Shown: positions 16,461 to 27,700, counted from the first letter of the stretch. The stretch: 64,000 nt of DNA from DASRDS01 sp035570055 (GCA_035570055.1 DATMLM010000085.1:119067-183066), one strand, 5' to 3'. Notes: generated by a model from the sequence alone, not told the origin. Numbers and translations are program-made.

Positions 16461-18683
16461 TCAGAGAGAGAACGCGCCGAGTATGATGATCGCGCCCGCC
16501 ACGAGCACCCAGGCGTACACACCCACCTGGCCATCCTGGATCGCCGAGCCGACGACCGCCAAGCCGCGCCAGATCCAGGCGGCGAAGTTCACCGTTCCGT
16601 CGATCAGGCCGTCAACGCCTTTCCACAACACCGACCGCGAGAACCAGAGAAGCGGCCGAACTATTCCACGATCGTATATCTCATCCACGTAATACTTGTG
16701 CTCGAGCAAGCTCTCGATCGGCGTGTCGACCGGCTGCGGCTCGTCGGCGGGTTTGAGCGCATCGGGCTTGAGGCGCACCACCGCGATCGCAATGCCGACG
16801 ATGGCGATGGCGACCGCCACCAGAATGAGCGCGACCTCCTGTGACGTGCCGGCTTCGACTATGCCGGGCGCCACGCTGAGCGATGGCTCGAGCCAGTGGG
16901 TCAGCGTCTCGGTCGGCATGATGTTGCCGAGCAACGAGGGCACGTTCAGGAATCCCCCGGCGAGACTCAAGACCCCGAGCACGACGAGTGGGCCCGTCAT
17001 GACCCACGGGGCCTCGCGCAAATGCTTGCTCTCGGCCTCGCCTGTGCGATTCTTGCCGTGGAACGTGTACAGCATCAGGCGCGTCATGTAGATCGCGGTC
17101 AGTAGCGCCGCGGCTAGGCCCATGGCATAGCAGGCGTAGAGCACGATGCTGCCTGGAATGCCGAACCAATGCGCGCTGGCCAAGTCCGAGCCTTGGGCTC
17201 GTGCGAACACGGTGCCGAGAATCTCGTCCTTCGAGAAGAATCCGGCGAATGGCGGGATGCCCGCGATGGCCAGTGTGGCGATCCACATCAGGACGAAGGT
17301 CCACGGCATGTACTGGCGCAGGCCACCCATGTTGCGCATGTCCTGCGCGTCGTCGTGGCTGTGTGTCTCGTGATAGGCGGCGTGCATCGCGTAGATCACG
17401 GAGCCGGCGCCCAGAAATAAGAGCGCCTTGAAGAACGCGTGGGTCACGAGGTGGAACATGCCGGCGACATAGGCTTGGGCGCCGACGCCGACGAACATGT
17501 AGCCGAGTTGGGAGACCGTGGAGTACGCGAGGACCTTTTTGATGTCCCACTGCTTGAGGCCGATCGTCGCGGCGAAGATCGCGGTCAGGGCGCCGATCAC
17601 GCAGACGGTCAGGCTCGCCGCGGGCGCCAGCACGAAGAGGGCCGAGCTCCGCGCGACGAGATAGACGCCCGCCGTGACCATTGTCGCGGCGTGGATCAGG
17701 GCCGAGACTGGCGTCGGGCCGGCCATCGCGTCTGGGAGCCAGACGTAGAGCGGGATCTGGGCGCTCTTGCCGACGCAGCCCAGGAAAATGAAGAGGCAGA
17801 TCGTCGTGACGAGCGGCGAGTTCGCGCCGAGCGACGCGGCGTTGCCGAACACGCCGCCGAAGTCGAGCGTGCCCATGTTGGCGAAGATCATGAACATCGC
17901 CATGAGCAGGCCGAAGTCGCCGATGCGGTTCACGATAAAGGCCTTCTTGCCGGCGTCGGCGTTGGCCTTGTCGTTGAACCAGAAGCCGATCAAGAGATAC
18001 GAGCAGAGGCCGACGCCTTCCCAGCCGACGAACAGGACCGGGTAGCTGGCGCCGAGCACCAGGACCAGCATGAAGAACACGAACAGGTTCAGGTACGCGA
18101 AGTAGCGGGCGTAGCCTGGGTCTTCGCGCATGTAGCCGACGCTGAATATGTGGATCAGCGTGCCTACCCCCGTGATTACCAAGACCATCAGCATCGACAG
18201 GCGATCGATCTGCCAGGACCAGTCGACGATCAGGCAACCCAGGTTGTCGTTGTGGTCGCAGACTCCGACGAGCCACGGGAATGTGCGCTGGACGAACGGC
18301 GTGTCGGCGTGCGTGGCCAGCATCGCCATGAAGATTGCCACGGCCAGAATAAACGACGCGGCCACCACCGCCGGGCCCACGAAACTGACCAGGCCAACAA
18401 ACCGGGGCGCGCCGCCTTCGGCGTGCGCTGAACCGGCGGCCGGATCTGATCCGTGACTACTGCCACCTCCGTGACCGTGATCACTGGCGTGCGACTCGGC
18501 CTCGCTATGCGACGAGTCGCGAAGCGACGAGGAGTGATCGTCCTGATGCGCACCGGGGTCGGCCGGACCGGGGCGGCCCGCCGTAAAAAGCGACAGCGCG
18601 CCGTTGATGGCAAAGCCGAGTAACGGCAGAACCGGAATGGCCCAGACGTACTCGGCCGCGGTACCGTCGAGCGGGTGTGGCAT
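16461..18683 (-). CDS. nuoL: NADH-quinone oxidoreductase subunit L
   Basis: NuoL is the distal antiporter-like subunit with the long lateral helix. It has 740 residues, above the usual ~610-650. Canonical blocks include FLVGWEGVGLCSYLLIGFW-like text (FVGWEGVGLCSYLLIGFW) and SAQIPLYVWLPDAMAGPTPVSALIHAATM. The extra length is partly a His/Asp/Ser/Gly-rich insertion at residues 36-95, between TM1 and TM2, with eight histidines. The start overlaps the nuoK stop by one base (TGATG). Confidence 0.96.
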   Translation of the reverse strand: MPHPLDGTAAEYVWAIPVLPLLGFAINGALSLFTAGRPGPADPGAHQDDHSSSLRDSSHSEAESHASDHGHGGGSSHGSDPAAGSAHAEGGAPRFVGLVSFVGPAVVAASFILAVAIFMAMLATHADTPFVQRTFPWLVGVCDHNDNLGCLIVDWSWQIDRLSMLMVLVITGVGTLIHIFSVGYMREDPGYARYFAYLNLFVFFMLVLVLGASYPVLFVGWEGVGLCSYLLIGFWFNDKANADAGKKAFIVNRIGDFGLLMAMFMIFANMGTLDFGGVFGNAASLGANSPLVTTICLFIFLGCVGKSAQIPLYVWLPDAMAGPTPVSALIHAATMVTAGVYLVARSSALFVLAPAASLTVCVIGALTAIFAATIGLKQWDIKKVLAYSTVSQLGYMFVGVGAQAYVAGMFHLVTHAFFKALLFLGAGSVIYAMHAAYHETHSHDDAQDMRNMGGLRQYMPWTFVLMWIATLAIAGIPPFAGFFSKDEILGTVFARAQGSDLASAHWFGIPGSIVLYACYAMGLAAALLTAIYMTRLMLYTFHGKNRTGEAESKHLREAPWVMTGPLVVLGVLSLAGGFLNVPSLLGNIMPTETLTHWLEPSLSVAPGIVEAGTSQEVALILVAVAIAIVGIAIAVVRLKPDALKPADEPQPVDTPIESLLEHKYYVDEIYDRGIVRPLLWFSRSVLWKGVDGLIDGTVNFAAWIWRGLAVVGSAIQDGQVGVYAWVLVAGAIIILGAFSL

Positions 18684-18976
18684 CAGCCGCGCAAGAGGTT
18701 GATGTTCTGAAGGTCGACAGTTTGCCGATGCCGGAAATTCGCGATGACGATCGCGAGCCCAACGGCCGCCTCGGCCGCCGCCACGGTCATGACGAAGATC
18801 ACGAAGACCTGCCCGGCGAAGCCGTAGTATCGGGAGAACGCGACAAACGTGAGGTTGACCGCGTTCAGCATGAGCTCAACGCACATGAACACGATGATCG
18901 CGTTGCGCCGGATGAGCACACCGACGACGCCGATCGCGAAGAGGGCGGCCGAGATGGCGAGGGACTCAGCGAGCAT
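18683..18976 (-). CDS. nuoK: NADH-quinone oxidoreductase subunit K
   Basis: NuoK is a small three-helix membrane subunit of complex I that is needed for the central proton path. The 97 residues from MLAESLAISAALFAIGVVGV carry the conserved Glu pair in VFMCVELMLNAVNLTFV and VAAAEAAVGLAIVIAN. A longer frame starts at 19030, but the extension lies in nuoJ and lacks homology, so I place the start at ATG 18976, which overlaps nuoJ by 11 bp. Confidence 0.95.
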   Translation of the reverse strand: MLAESLAISAALFAIGVVGVLIRRNAIIVFMCVELMLNAVNLTFVAFSRYYGFAGQVFVIFVMTVAAAEAAVGLAIVIANFRHRQTVDLQNINLLRG

Positions 18977-19532
18977 CGCGGGCTCCTCCCAGGAACTCGC
19001 CGCGCCGGCGCCCGATGACCACGGCTCCAACGATCGCCACGAGTAACAGCACGCTGGTGACCTCGAAAGCGAGCAAGTACTGGTTGAAGAGCGGCCCCGC
19101 GACGGGCGGAACCGCGCCTTGGGATTTCTGGATGATCGCCAGCGAGTCCGGCGCCAACGCGATCGCGCTCACGGGCTCCGACCGGCGGGTCGCCGCGAGC
19201 TGCGCGATCAGCGCGAGGCCGAAGAGGGCGGCGACGAGGCTCCAGCCCTTGGTCCGCATGTCGGAGACCGCGCCCTCGCCCAGGTTGAGCAGCATGATCA
19301 CGAACAGGAACACGACCATGATCGCGCCGGCATACACCAGGATCTGGATGATGCCGACGAACGGCGCGTCGAGCATCACGAACAGCGCCGCGAGGCAGAA
19401 CATGACGTTCACGAGCCACAGCGCCGCGGCCACCGCGCTCTTGCGGGTCACGAATACGATGGCCGACGCGATCGCGATCAGCCCGAACAGGTAAAAATTG
19501 AAGCTGTAGAGGAGGTTCGTATACGGTGGCAC
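18966..19532 (-). CDS. nuoJ: NADH-quinone oxidoreductase subunit J
   Basis: NuoJ is a five-helix membrane subunit of complex I whose TM3 forms the mobile pi-bulge region. The 188-residue product has the conserved segment VGIIQILVYAGAIMVVFLFVIMLLNL. Start is GTG, 7 bp after the nuoI stop. The remaining C-terminal helices are present, and the last residues are basic. Confidence 0.95.
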   Translation of the reverse strand: MPPYTNLLYSFNFYLFGLIAIASAIVFVTRKSAVAAALWLVNVMFCLAALFVMLDAPFVGIIQILVYAGAIMVVFLFVIMLLNLGEGAVSDMRTKGWSLVAALFGLALIAQLAATRRSEPVSAIALAPDSLAIIQKSQGAVPPVAGPLFNQYLLAFEVTSVLLLVAIVGAVVIGRRRGEFLGGARDAR

Positions 19533-19539
19533 GGGGCCG

Positions 19540-20037
19540 TTATTCCCCCTTCGGGTCGGCGGGATCCCACATCTCGCACACGGGGTGCGTCTGCGCGATC
19601 AACCGCTCGAGGTCGTAGACGAACCCTTCGCGGCTGTACTCGGAGTTCTCGTAGTGACGCCCGACGTGAATCGCCTCTTCCGGGCACACTTCCTGGCAAT
19701 AGCCACAGAAGATGCACCGGAACTCGTCGATCTCGAAGACCAGCGGATAGCGATTGCCCTGCTCATCCTCGCCCGGCACGAGCTTGATGCAGTTCGCGGG
19801 GCACACCGTCGGACAGAGCCCGCACGCCACGCACTTTGCCTTGCCGGTCTCGGTCGTCAGCATCCGGTGCGTGCCCCGCCAGCGAGGCGAGATGGTGGAG
19901 CGTACCTCGGGGTACTGCACGGTGACTTTGTGCGGGTTGATCATGTGCTTGAACGTGAGACCGAGCCCACTGATCATCGCCCGCACGTAGCTCACTTCTT
20001 CCGTCGGACGCTCCAGAACTTTCACACCGATTCCCAT
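19540..20037 (-). CDS. nuoI: NADH-quinone oxidoreductase subunit I
   Basis: NuoI carries the two [4Fe-4S] clusters N6a and N6b that pass electrons towards N2. The 165-residue protein has two ferredoxin motifs, Cys69/72/75/79 (CVACGLCPTVCP) and Cys108/111/114/118 (CIFCGYCQEVCP). The N-terminal amphipathic region anchors it near NuoH. Its ATG directly abuts the nuoH TAA stop. Confidence 0.97.
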   Translation of the reverse strand: MGIGVKVLERPTEEVSYVRAMISGLGLTFKHMINPHKVTVQYPEVRSTISPRWRGTHRMLTTETGKAKCVACGLCPTVCPANCIKLVPGEDEQGNRYPLVFEIDEFRCIFCGYCQEVCPEEAIHVGRHYENSEYSREGFVYDLERLIAQTHPVCEMWDPADPKGE

Positions 20038-21320
20038 TTAGACCTCCACCGGACGCTCGACCTTGGCGACCGCACGCAGCCGCGCGAGCTCGGCGGCCCG
20101 CACACGCGCGGATGCCGGGCTGACCAGGCGACCGCGATCGATAACGAGGAACACAATGACCATGAGCACGATGTTCAACACGAACAAGTCGAGGCTCAGG
20201 AGCCAGCCGTGCTGAATGCCGAGGACGTCGAGGCCCAGAACGGCGCTCGCCATGATCACGATATACGACAGCGACAGCGGCAGCAGCACCTTCCAACCCA
20301 ACGACATCAGCTGGTCATAGCGGAACCGCGGGAGTGTCCAGCGGATCCACATGAAGACAAACAAGAAGAACAAGACTTTCCCCAGGAACACCGCGACGGA
20401 CAGCGCCCATTTCAACACGGTCCACGGGGGTCCATCCAGGCCCGGCATGGACCAACCCCCGAAGAAAATCGTCGCAATCATGGCACTCTGCGTGACCATG
20501 TTCGCGTACTCGGCGATGAAAAAGAGAGAAAATTTCATCGCGCTGTACTCGGTGTGATACCCCGCGATCAGCTCTGATTCGGCCTCGGGGAGGTCGAATG
20601 GCAATCGGTTGTTCTCAGCGAACGCCGAGACCATGAAGATGAAGCAGCCCAAGGTCAGCGTGATGACGTTCCAGCCCCAGGTCTGCTGGCGGACGATCTC
20701 GCTGAACGACACGTTGCCGGTCAGGATCAGCACGGCGATCATCGACATGCCGAGCGGAATCTCGTACGAGATCATCTGGGCGCTCGAGCGCAGGCCACCC
20801 AACAGCGAGTACTTGTTGTTCGAGGCCCAACCCGCGAAGACGATCCCGTAGACGCCAAGGGAGCTGATCGACAGCACCCACAGGTAGCCGATCGGCAGGT
20901 TGGCCAGCACCATGTCGATACGGCCCCAGCACGTCGGCAGTGGGGCGCCGAATGGAATCGCGGCCCACGTGATCAAGGCCGGTATGAAACTGAGTGCCGG
21001 CGCCAACAGGAACAGCGGGCGATTGACGATTTTGGGGAGTGTTTCTTCCTTCATGAAATTCTTGACGCCATCGGCCAGCGGCTGGCCCCACCCCTTGAGC
21101 ACCCGGTTCGGGCCATGCCGGTCCTGGATCCACGCCGAGATCTTCCGCTCGGCCAACGTCAGCATCGCGACGCCGACCATGTAGACCGTGAAGACCACGA
21201 GCATCTTGATGACGATCGCGATCAGGTCGATCGGCAGGAAATGCCAGAACGCCGAGTCGGGGACCGGCTGCTGCGGGTCATACGGCAACCCGGCAGGACA
21301 GAACGCACGTGTCCACCAGT

Positions 21321-21324
<4 letters not shown>
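20038..21324 (-). CDS. nuoH: NADH-quinone oxidoreductase subunit H
   Basis: NuoH is the membrane heel subunit that forms most of the quinone tunnel. It has 428 residues, longer than the ~325 of E. coli, mostly from extra sequence at both ends. Conserved loops include RKISAWIQDRHGPNRV near the N-terminus and NRLPFDLPEAESELIAGYHTEYS, the acidic quinone-site loop. The ATG overlaps the nuoG stop by 4 bp. Seven or more core hydrophobic helices are seen. Confidence 0.96.
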
Positions 21325-22840
<1,516 letters not shown>

Positions 22841-22844
<4 letters not shown>

Positions 22845-24166
22845 GCGGCGGCGCTCCGGGCGGGCGTCGTGCGATACGGGCAACGCTTCTGCGTAATATG
22901 AGCCATGAATTCGTCGCGGAATTTCTGAATGCCCGAGACGACCGGCACGGCGCATGAGTCAGAGAGCACGCAAATCGTTTTGCCCGTCATGTTGTCGGCG
23001 ATCGAGAGCAGCGTGTCGAGATCGGCGGTGGTGCCCTCCCCCGCTTCGATGCGCTCGACGATCTTCGTCGTCCACGCTGTGCCTTCGCGGCATTGCGTGC
23101 ATTGGGCGCAGCTCTCGTGGGCGAAGAATCTCGCCAGCCGGCCGATCTGCTTCACCATGCATTGCTGGTCGTCGATGCAGATCACGCCGCCCGATCCCAG
23201 CATCGTCCCCTTCGCCACGAAGCCCTCATAGTCCATGAGGGTCGCCTCGGCCTCTTCCATGGTTTGGATCGGCACGGAGGCTCCACCGGGAATTATTGCT
23301 TTGAACTTGCGGCCTACCGGTGGGCCACCACAGAGGTCGTACAAGAAATCCTTGAACGGGAATCCCATCACCACTTCGTAGGTGCCAGGCCGCCGGACGT
23401 TACCGCATACTGAATAGAGTTTGCTCCCGGTGCTCTTCGGGCTCGACAGGCACATCTGCTTGTACCACTCGGCGCCGTTGTTCAGGATATGCGGGACGGC
23501 GGCAAGCGTCTCGACGTTGTTGATCGTCGTTGGCTGGCCAAAGACACCGGAAACAGCGGGAAATGGTGGCTTGATCCGCGGATTGCCCCGACGCCCTTCG
23601 AGCGAGTTCATGAGGGCCGTCTCTTCACCACAGATATACGCACCCGCGCCTTTATGGACGTGCACGTCGATGCGCTTGCCCGAACCCAGCGCGTTCTTCC
23701 CGAGGACGCCTTCGGAATACGCTTCCTTGACGGCGGCGGTCATGCGCTCGAGCGGCTCGGTGAACTCGCCACGGATGTAGATATACGTCGTCTCGGCGCC
23801 CATCGCGTGCGCGGCGACGGCGCAACCCTCGATCAACGCGTGGGGGGTCCACCGCATGATCTCACGATCTTTGAACGTCCCCGGCTCCGACTCGTCGGCG
23901 TTGCAGCACAAGTAGTGCGGCTTGCCGTCGCCGGGCTTCATGAACGACCACTTGAGGCCAGTCGGGAAACCCGCGCCGCCACGTCCGCGCAGACCCGATT
24001 CCTTCACGATGTTCGTGATGTCGACTGGAGCCATGCCGAGCGCTTGCTCCAAGGCGCGGTAGCCGCCGCGCTGGCGCCAGCCGGAGAGCGAGATCGCGTC
24101 GGTGTCACCGAAATGCTGGGACAGGACCGGCGTCTCGCGCGCGTGCGATTTGTGGGGATAGCCCAT
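22841..24166 (-). CDS. nuoF: NADH-quinone oxidoreductase subunit F
   Basis: NuoF binds NADH and FMN and holds cluster N3. The 441 residues include the nucleotide loop GLRGRGGAGFPTGLKW (59-73), the FMN region YLCCNADESEPGTFKDRE (85-102) and the [4Fe-4S] ligands Cys353/356/359 and Cys399 (SCAQCTQCREGT...TICVLSD). A histidine-containing N-terminal leader of about 20 residues precedes the core. It follows nuoE after 12 bp. Confidence 0.97.
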
Positions 24167-24178
24167 GGATGGCGTAGT

Positions 24179-24673
24179 CTATTTATGAGCGGCGACGATG
24201 GCCGGCACGGTGTCTGGCGTGACCGATTCGATGAACTCGGCGTTGATCATCACCGGGGTCGCGAATCCACACGCGCCGAGGCACTCGACTTCGATGACCG
24301 TAAATCGGCCGTCCGGTGAGGTCTGGCCCAGCTCTTCGCACTTCGTCTGTCTGAGAAATGCCCGCACGACATCTTCGGCACCGCACACGTTGCACGGCGA
24401 GGTCGTGCACACCTGGACGAAGTATTTCCCGACCGGGTGTTGGTGGTACATCGTGTAGAACGTGACGACGCCTTTGACGTACGCCGGCGTGAGGTCGAGC
24501 ACGCTGGCGACTTCCTCCATGGCGGCGTCGCTCACCCAGCCGCGGGCTTCCTGGATGATCCAGAGCGCGGGAAGCAAGGCCGCCATCTTCGTCGGGTAGC
24601 GGCCGAGGAGCGCGTCCAGCTCCTCGCGTCGCTCGCCGACAAAGACCGGTTCGTATGGTGCCTTCGTCGTCAA
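24179..24673 (-). CDS. nuoE: NADH-quinone oxidoreductase subunit E
   Basis: NuoE is the thioredoxin-like [2Fe-2S] subunit (cluster N1a) of the NADH-oxidising module. It has 164 residues with ligands Cys89, Cys94, Cys131 and Cys135 in the spacing C-x4-C and C-x3-C (VCTTSPCNVCG, CLGACGFAT). The start is TTG and overlaps the nuoD stop as TTGA. The non-ATG start may lower its translation, but coupling to nuoD probably compensates. Confidence 0.96.
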   Translation of the reverse strand: MTTKAPYEPVFVGERREELDALLGRYPTKMAALLPALWIIQEARGWVSDAAMEEVASVLDLTPAYVKGVVTFYTMYHQHPVGKYFVQVCTTSPCNVCGAEDVVRAFLRQTKCEELGQTSPDGRFTVIEVECLGACGFATPVMINAEFIESVTPDTVPAIVAAHK

Positions 24674-25953
24674 CGATCAATTTCTCCCATCACGATGTCG
24701 ATGCTGGCGTTGATCGCGATCACGTCGGAGAGCAAGTGGCCCTCGACCATCTTGGGGATCGCCGCCAGGTTCACGAATGACGGCGGGCGGATCCGCCAGC
24801 GGACGGGCTTGGACGTTCCGTCCGAGACCATATAGTAGCCCTTTTCACCCTTGGGGCTCTCGACCACGACGTACGCTTCTCCGATCGGTGGCCTCGGGCC
24901 TTCCATCACTTGCTTGAAGTGATGGATCATGGATTCCATCTCGCTCGTTGCCTTTGACTTCGGAGGCAAAATCACTCGCGCGTCGTCCACATTCACCGGG
25001 CCACCAGGCAACCGGGCGAGGGCCTGCTCCAGAATGCGCACAGACTGTCGCAGCTCCTCCATGCGCACGAGATACCGATCATAGACATCCCCGTGCGTTC
25101 CAACGGGGACGTCAAAGTCGTAGGTCTCGTAGCCGAGGTACGGGAAGTCTTTGCGAACATCGTAGGCGACGCCTGAGGCGCGCAGCATCGGCCCCGAGAG
25201 ACCATAGTTGGTCGCCTCTTCAGCCGACATGACACCGAGGCCAACCGTGCGACCGACCCAGATGCCGTTCTTGGTCAGCATCCGGTCGACTTGCTCGATG
25301 GTCTGCGGGAAGGTCTTGATGAAGCCATCGAGGGCCGCGGTCCAGCCATCGGGAATGTCGGCAGCCATTCCGCCAACGCGAGTGGCGGAGGTCGTCAGTC
25401 GCGCGCCGACCCAGCGCTCCAGGAGATCATAGACGCGCTCGCGTTCTTGGAACGCCCACAGAAAGGGCGTGAACGCGCCGATATCAATGCAGGTCGTGCC
25501 GAGCCAGACCAAGTGCGATATGATCCGCGAGAGCTCGCCCGCGATGACTCGCAACACCGTGCAGCGTTCAGTGATCTCTATGCCGAACAGGCGCTCGGCG
25601 CCCAAGGCGAACGCGATGTTGTTGCCGATCGAGTTCAAGTAGTCTTCGCGATCGGTCCACGGGATGATCTGGTTGTACTGGCGATACTCGCCGATCTTCT
25701 CGAACCCGCAGTGCAGGTAGCCGATGTGCGGGATGCAGCGCACGACGGTTTCGCCGTCGAGCTCCAGCACTAAGCGGAGTACGCCGTGTGTCGCCGGGTG
25801 CTGCGGGCCGATGTTGATCAACATGTGCTCATCGGCGAAATCCGGTTCGAGCGCCGGATACGAAGCGACCGTGAGCGGGCTGCGCTGGGGACGTCCCTGG
25901 GCGTCCAGGCCAGTGGTCGAGAGCTCGACCTCGAGAGTCCGGGTGTCGGCCAT
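24670..25953 (-). CDS. nuoD: NADH-quinone oxidoreductase subunit D
   Basis: NuoD forms the quinone-binding site at the end of the Fe-S chain and is related to the [NiFe]-hydrogenase large subunit. It has 427 residues. The N-terminal INIGPQHPATHGVLRLVLELDGE block and the quinone-site His and Tyr region HIGYLHCGFEKIGE are intact, as is the C-terminal MGEIDR. An unfused NuoC precedes it by 2 bp, so this lineage has separate C and D subunits. Confidence 0.97.
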   Translation of the reverse strand: MADTRTLEVELSTTGLDAQGRPQRSPLTVASYPALEPDFADEHMLINIGPQHPATHGVLRLVLELDGETVVRCIPHIGYLHCGFEKIGEYRQYNQIIPWTDREDYLNSIGNNIAFALGAERLFGIEITERCTVLRVIAGELSRIISHLVWLGTTCIDIGAFTPFLWAFQERERVYDLLERWVGARLTTSATRVGGMAADIPDGWTAALDGFIKTFPQTIEQVDRMLTKNGIWVGRTVGLGVMSAEEATNYGLSGPMLRASGVAYDVRKDFPYLGYETYDFDVPVGTHGDVYDRYLVRMEELRQSVRILEQALARLPGGPVNVDDARVILPPKSKATSEMESMIHHFKQVMEGPRPPIGEAYVVVESPKGEKGYYMVSDGTSKPVRWRIRPPSFVNLAAIPKMVEGHLLSDVIAINASIDIVMGEIDR

Positions 25954-25955
25954 CG

Positions 25956-26651
25956 CTATTCCCCCGTCTTCTCGCCGCGGCCGAGACGCTGGCGCATGTC
26001 CGCCGGCAGATCCTCGAACGCCTCGACGATCGAAAGCTCATCCATGGAGTAGCGTGCTTCGGGGTTCTGGGCCAGCGCTTGGCGCAGCTGCTCGGCGCGG
26101 CTGAACCGGCCACGCAACGGGAAGTCTTTGCGCAGCGGGTACCCCTCTTGGTATTGCTCCCACATGAGAATGCGGCGCAGGTCGGGGTGACCGCGGAACT
26201 TGATGCCGAACATGTCGAAGCATTCCCGCTCCAGCCAATCGGCCGCCTTGTAGATCGACCATACGCTGTCGACCTCCAATGGGGCGCCTTTGGGGAGCTC
26301 CGCCTTGAGTCTCAGGAACCGGCGGTACGGGAGCGAGCGGAGATGCCAGACGACTTCCAACGGGATATCGGCGTCTCGAAACTCGACCGCGGTGACATCG
26401 CACAGGAAGTCGTAGCGCTGGCTCGGGTCATCGTGCAGCCATTTCACAATGTCGAGCAGGCGCGCGGGGTCGATCACGACCGTGGTCTCGCCCCAGACGA
26501 CGTCGACGCGCTTGATGGCATCCTTGAATTGCCCCGCGAGGGCCGACGCGCTCGGGTTCTCCGGGCCGCCACGGTGCGGGATGTTGTGCGGTGTGACTGG
26601 GGTACCGGCCGGCGCGGCTACGCCGGGATAGACTATCGCGGCATCGCTCAT
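25956..26651 (-). CDS. nuoC: NADH-quinone oxidoreductase subunit C
   Basis: NuoC is a 30-kDa-type structural subunit of the connecting module. The 231-residue protein contains the family signature ERECFDMFGIKFRGHPDLRRILM and the C-terminal segment YPLRKDFPLRGR. Its first 30 residues are a poorly conserved Pro/Gly-rich leader, so a slightly later start is possible. The ATG overlaps the nuoB stop by 4 bp. Confidence 0.95.
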   Translation of the reverse strand: MSDAAIVYPGVAAPAGTPVTPHNIPHRGGPENPSASALAGQFKDAIKRVDVVWGETTVVIDPARLLDIVKWLHDDPSQRYDFLCDVTAVEFRDADIPLEVVWHLRSLPYRRFLRLKAELPKGAPLEVDSVWSIYKAADWLERECFDMFGIKFRGHPDLRRILMWEQYQEGYPLRKDFPLRGRFSRAEQLRQALAQNPEARYSMDELSIVEAFEDLPADMRQRLGRGEKTGE

Positions 26652-27256
26652 ACTGTCGACCGGGTCTGTTGCACGGAGTTGCCGAACGGCTCCGACAGCT
26701 CGTCAATCGTGGGCGCCGGGATGTAGAGGCGGCTCGACGGATCCGGCTCCATCTCGTTGCGGATCGACGTATCCGACATCCGCTCGCGCATCACTTTCTG
26801 CTGGAGCATGCGGATCCCGTAGAGCAACCCCTCGGGGCGCGGCGGGCAGCCTGGGACGTAGACATCGACCGGAATGATCGTGTCGATCCCCTGCACGACG
26901 GCGTAGTTGTCGAACATCCCACCGGATGAAGCGCAGGCGCCCATCGAGATGCACCACTTGGGCTGCGGCATCTGTTGCCAGATCCGGCGAATGACCGGGG
27001 CGAGCTTGAACGGCACGCGGCCCGCGCAGATCAACACGTCGGCCTGCCGCGGCGAGAAGCTCATGCGCTCCATCCCGAAGCGGGCGAGGTCGAACCGGCT
27101 GGCGGCCGTCGCCATGAACTCGATCGCGCAACACGCGGTGCCGAACGGCATCGGCCACAGCGAGTTCGCGCGTCCCCAGTTCACGAGAAAGTCGAGTTTT
27201 GTGGCGACCCAGCTCTCTTGAGACTCGGGAACGTAGGATACTTGGGTTAATCCCAT
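26648..27256 (-). CDS. nuoB: NADH-quinone oxidoreductase subunit B
   Basis: NuoB holds cluster N2, the immediate electron donor to quinone. Its ligands are the tandem Cys42-Cys43 (ACCAIEFMATA), Cys108 (SMGACASSGG) and Cys137 (YVPGCPPRPEGLL). It has 202 residues, with a C-terminal extension of about 30 residues rich in Pro, Glu and Arg that is longer than in E. coli. The start overlaps the nuoA end by 10 bp. Confidence 0.97.
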   Translation of the reverse strand: MGLTQVSYVPESQESWVATKLDFLVNWGRANSLWPMPFGTACCAIEFMATAASRFDLARFGMERMSFSPRQADVLICAGRVPFKLAPVIRRIWQQMPQPKWCISMGACASSGGMFDNYAVVQGIDTIIPVDVYVPGCPPRPEGLLYGIRMLQQKVMRERMSDTSIRNEMEPDPSSRLYIPAPTIDELSEPFGNSVQQTRSTV

Positions 27257-27651
27257 TGCAACGCGCCCTTCTTCCAGACGTAGACGAGGCCCGCGAGCAG
27301 AATGGCGATGAAGACCAGCATCTCGCCGAGCCCGAACAGCGTGGCGTGCCCGCTGGGGCAGAGGCCAGTGACGAGTGGCACCGTGCAGGAGAGCTGACGG
27401 AAGGCCACGCCCCAGGGGATCATGAACACCGTCTCGATATCGAAGACGATGAACAGCATGGCAACCATATAGAACTTGACCGAGAAGCGTTCTCGGGCGT
27501 CGCCAAGGGGCGGGATTCCGGATTCGTAGGCGGTGTCCTTCTCGGGCGTCGGACGCAGGCGTAACGTCAGGTGCGACAACCCGATGATCGCCACGGCGTT
27601 GGCGGCGACGAAACCGATCAGCAGGAGCACCGGAAAGAAAGAGCTCGCCAT
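27247..27651 (-). CDS. nuoA: NADH-quinone oxidoreductase subunit A
   Basis: NuoA is a three-helix membrane subunit of complex I and the first gene of the operon. The 134 residues from MASSFFPVLLLIGF contain the conserved loop YESGIPPLGDARERFSVKFYMVAMLFIVFDIE. The frame is open 59 codons further upstream, but those residues are not NuoA-like and cross the promoter and operator described below. GGAG 4 nt upstream is a good ribosome binding site for the ATG at 27651. Confidence 0.95.
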   Translation of the reverse strand: MASSFFPVLLLIGFVAANAVAIIGLSHLTLRLRPTPEKDTAYESGIPPLGDARERFSVKFYMVAMLFIVFDIETVFMIPWGVAFRQLSCTVPLVTGLCPSGHATLFGLGEMLVFIAILLAGLVYVWKKGALQWD

Positions 27652-27670
27652 AAACTCCGGTGTGTCTATC

Positions 27671-27688
27671 TTGTGAAAAGTTTCACGA
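27671..27688. promoter_or_regulatory. putative Rex operator upstream of nuoA
   Basis: The sequence TTGTGAAAAGTTTCACGA matches the Rex consensus TTGTGAAANNTTTCACAA at every specified position but one (G for A near the end). It contains a perfect GTGAAA/TTTCAC inverted repeat with a 2-bp centre (27673-27686). Rex is a redox-sensing repressor that releases DNA when NADH is high, and known targets include respiratory genes. The site lies 20 bp before the nuoA ATG and just downstream of the predicted -10, where a bound repressor would block transcription. No rex gene lies in this window. Confidence 0.7.
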
Positions 27689-27700
27689 ACCAGCCAAGGC

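Noticed and set aside
15363..16844. 493-codon plus-strand frame
   Set aside because: It is antisense to nuoM and nuoL. The composition is charged and repetitive (Arg/Asp/Glu/Gln), with no recognisable domain.
18399..18578. His-rich NuoL segment as a frameshift artefact
   Set aside because: The frame continues cleanly into TM2 and the composition is consistent, so it is more likely a genuine insertion.
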